Shown one piece after another: positions 62,355-64,000 of a stretch of DNA of 64,000 bases. How positions within the stretch are numbered: position 1 is the first letter of the stretch; each line of letters starts with the position of its first letter. Position numbers and translations under genes: made by a program. The stretch comes from Cohnella lupini. GTDB lineage: Bacteria > Bacillota > Bacilli > Paenibacillales > Paenibacillaceae. The stretch is from assembly GCF_003386205.1 (NCBI RefSeq), contig NZ_QRDY01000002.1:558001-622000 (forward strand). Reading direction: 5' to 3'. Below the pieces are notes generated by a model that did no database searches, had not been told where the DNA came from, and worked only from the letters and a program-made list of their open reading frames with translations.

Positions 62355-62383
62355 TTGATACAAAATGTAACTAAATGTATGAT
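62355..62383 (+). promoter_or_regulatory. Promoter overlapping a GATACA-type palindrome, SLH glycosidase gene
   Basis: -35 TTGATA (62355-62360), 17-bp spacer, -10 TATGAT (62378-62383). GATACAAAATGTAAC (62357-62371) covers the -35 and part of the spacer. The gene ATG is at 62421. Confidence 0.65.
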
Positions 62384-62420
62384 AGTAACAACACACAATA
62401 ATCTGGAGGGATCTAAATCC

Positions 62421-63992
62421 ATGCTCCGATTAAGCCGAAAATTGATCATCAAGCTAACATTGATTTTGACACTCCTGTTGCCCGTCTCATCGATCAATGC
62501 GACGGGTTTATTTAAAGATATCGGGGGGCACCAAGCAGAATCGACTATCGTTTGGGCCGTTAACCAGCAGCTAGTCAAGGGTTACAATGACGGAACGTTT
62601 AGACCCAACAATGAAGTTACCGAAGCAGAATTCCTTGCCATGCTGCTTCGGCTATATACGAACTCGATGGAGAGGGTTTCTAACTACACCCTCAATATCT
62701 CGAATTGGACGGAGCCTTACTACGCAACGGGTTTATTTTTCAATATGCCTCTTGAAGGTTTAACGCAGCCGGCGCAACGCAGCCTGCCAATTACCCGCGG
62801 GAAAGTCGCGGAGATCGTGGCAGGCACCTTCGGTTATAACTACGATACGGATGGATCGATCGCGTTTCTATTCGATAGGGGACTCTCTAACGGAAGAACC
62901 GGGAAAACGATCAAAGGGTATGAGGCTGCCAAGAACTTAACCAGATCCGAAGCGGTCCTGTTTCTGAAACTTCTCTTTGATTATTTACCTACCAAAGAGT
63001 TGAAAGTCCGAATGCAGAACAGGATTTACAACGAATCCGTACTGAAATACTTGGAATCGGAAAAGCTGTTCTACGGAACGAACGGTCACCTTAGCCAGGG
63101 CGGAGCTTACCGGCTTTCCAGCTTCGAGACCCAACTTTCCCAATTGAAGGACTTAGGCATTACGGTATACCGAAATGACGTATGGGATGGGACAACCGCT
63201 TCCCAGCTTGCGGTAATGGCCGATTTCTTCGCGGGTTCCGGCGTTCAAATTTTCCCCGTACTGACGCCGAACGCCCAAGCGCGGAGCGATGAGAACGACG
63301 CATACCAAAAGGGATTCGAGCTAGGTCAAGCCGTTGCCAAGGCATTGGCGGGCAAAGTGAAGTATTACGAGGTCGGAAACGAGATGGAGAACAGCGTCAT
63401 TATAACCGGCCAAGACGGAGTCAAGCCGAAAGACTACGATAATGCGAAGTTCCTTAAAGCCAGGGGATCGATAAGAGGGATGATCGAAGGGATCAAATCG
63501 GAAGATAGTACCAGCAAGATCATTATCACGTCGACCAGTTGGCTGCATTTCGCTTTCATCGATATGCTCTGGAACGGGAGCCAACCCGATGGAACGATAG
63601 GAGATAAAACAGTGAGGTGGGATATTACCTCGTATCATTGGTATTCGGATATGAAGGACATTACGAATGCGTGCGGAGGCAGCGGATGTTACAACGTACT
63701 TCTGGAACTTAAGCAACGGTTCGGTAAACCTATATGGCTTACGGAATACGGGGTTCGTCCGCAAGTCGGCAACGACGAACAAGTGGCTCAATATCTTATC
63801 GGGGATAGAATGCTTGGACAATACGTAGCGTTAGCCAAAGAATACGGAATCCAAAGCGTCGTTCAATATAGTTTGTACGATGACAAGAAATATGGCGGAG
63901 ACGGGAATTACGGATTGATAAAAGACGACGGTATAACGAAGAAAGCCGGCTATCGAACGATGAAGAGTTTTATCGAATCAAACCCTATGTAA
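62421..63992 (+). CDS. S-layer-homology (SLH) anchored glycoside hydrolase
   Basis: The protein has 523 residues from MLRLSRKL with TGGAGGG nine bases upstream. A signal peptide ends near INATG. Three SLH repeats (about 27-75, 90-130 and 140-190; AVNQQLVKGYNDGTFRP is typical) bind pyruvylated wall polymer. The catalytic part (about 225-523) is a TIM-barrel clan-A glycosidase: the acid/base Glu lies in YYEVGNEMEN and the nucleophile Glu in WLTEYGVRP, with SYHWYS between. The GH family cannot be fixed by eye (GH39-, GH5- and GH44-like are options). As the last locus member with the GATACA palindrome, it probably trims or remodels the EPS at the cell wall. Confidence 0.85.
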   Translation: MLRLSRKLIIKLTLILTLLLPVSSINATGLFKDIGGHQAESTIVWAVNQQLVKGYNDGTFRPNNEVTEAEFLAMLLRLYTNSMERVSNYTLNISNWTEPYYATGLFFNMPLEGLTQPAQRSLPITRGKVAEIVAGTFGYNYDTDGSIAFLFDRGLSNGRTGKTIKGYEAAKNLTRSEAVLFLKLLFDYLPTKELKVRMQNRIYNESVLKYLESEKLFYGTNGHLSQGGAYRLSSFETQLSQLKDLGITVYRNDVWDGTTASQLAVMADFFAGSGVQIFPVLTPNAQARSDENDAYQKGFELGQAVAKALAGKVKYYEVGNEMENSVIITGQDGVKPKDYDNAKFLKARGSIRGMIEGIKSEDSTSKIIITSTSWLHFAFIDMLWNGSQPDGTIGDKTVRWDITSYHWYSDMKDITNACGGSGCYNVLLELKQRFGKPIWLTEYGVRPQVGNDEQVAQYLIGDRMLGQYVALAKEYGIQSVVQYSLYDDKKYGGDGNYGLIKDDGITKKAGYRTMKSFIESNPM

Positions 63993-64000
63993 TCAAAAAT

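Overview
The window looks like chromosome from a spore-forming, Gram-positive member of the Paenibacillaceae (Paenibacillus/Cohnella type). The pointers are strong AGGAGG ribosome-binding sites, TTG/GTG starts, A/T-rich SigA-like promoters in moderate-GC coding DNA, a KapB sporulation protein, a YjfB-family protein, a CvfC/YpgR-type HEAT protein, SLH and Big_2 surface proteins, and an SGNH hydrolase fused to a copper-amine-oxidase-N-like domain. No rRNA, tRNA, CRISPR array, transposase or integrase was recognised. All family assignments come from reading the sequence; no database search was possible.

Positions 1-20.9 kb hold unlinked housekeeping and cell-surface genes: the tail of an unknown gene, a duplicated 74-bp intergenic element with covarying hairpins, a secreted FecR/cadherin-like protein, cvfC, a metallo-beta-lactamase-fold hydrolase coupled to a YkpA-type ABC-F ATPase, a CDF metal exporter, a secreted NlpC/P60 hydrolase with a hexanucleotide-repeat linker, a GT28 glycolipid glycosyltransferase, kapB, a Big_2 surface protein with a YjfB-family gene behind it, an SGNH hydrolase, and a stand-alone glutamate synthase large subunit.

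From about 20.9 kb to the end lies a very large exopolysaccharide (EPS) locus. An XRE regulator stands divergent from a PilZ (c-di-GMP receptor) and LCP (polymer-attachment) pair. After an ABC transporter come a BY-kinase, galU, an initiating sugar-phosphate transferase, GDP-fucose genes (fcl, gmd, manC), and WcaI/WcaF-like colanic-acid-type enzymes. A minus-strand island holds two DUF4910 aminopeptidase-like proteins and one unknown protein. Next come a SpsF/aldo-keto reductase/class III aminotransferase set and a pseudaminic-acid-type set (PseB, PseC, PseG, PseI) in which a formyltransferase stands where the acetyltransferase PseH would be expected. They are followed by glycosyltransferases, two FemAB/GNAT-like paralogues and a sialyltransferase-like protein. 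The Wzz-like kinase activator, a Wzy-like polymerase and a MurJ/Wzx-like flippase come after, and last three beta-helix proteins and an SLH-anchored glycosidase. The likely product is a Wzx/Wzy-type EPS containing fucose and an N-formylated nonulosonic acid, with its own wall-side processing enzymes.

The main discovery candidate is a locus-wide operator. A 15-bp palindrome, consensus GATACA-NNN-TGTATC, occurs at eight intergenic places. At five of them it exactly fills the spacer between a TTGACA -35 and an A/T-rich -10, and four of those have a second or partial copy 31-37 bp downstream. The eight sites precede the PilZ-LCP unit, the BY-kinase, galU, both arms of the divergent 39-kb junction, pseB, wzz, a beta-helix gene and the SLH glycosidase. 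This implies one regulator switching the whole locus. The adjacent XRE protein is a candidate, but a different palindrome lies in front of its own gene.
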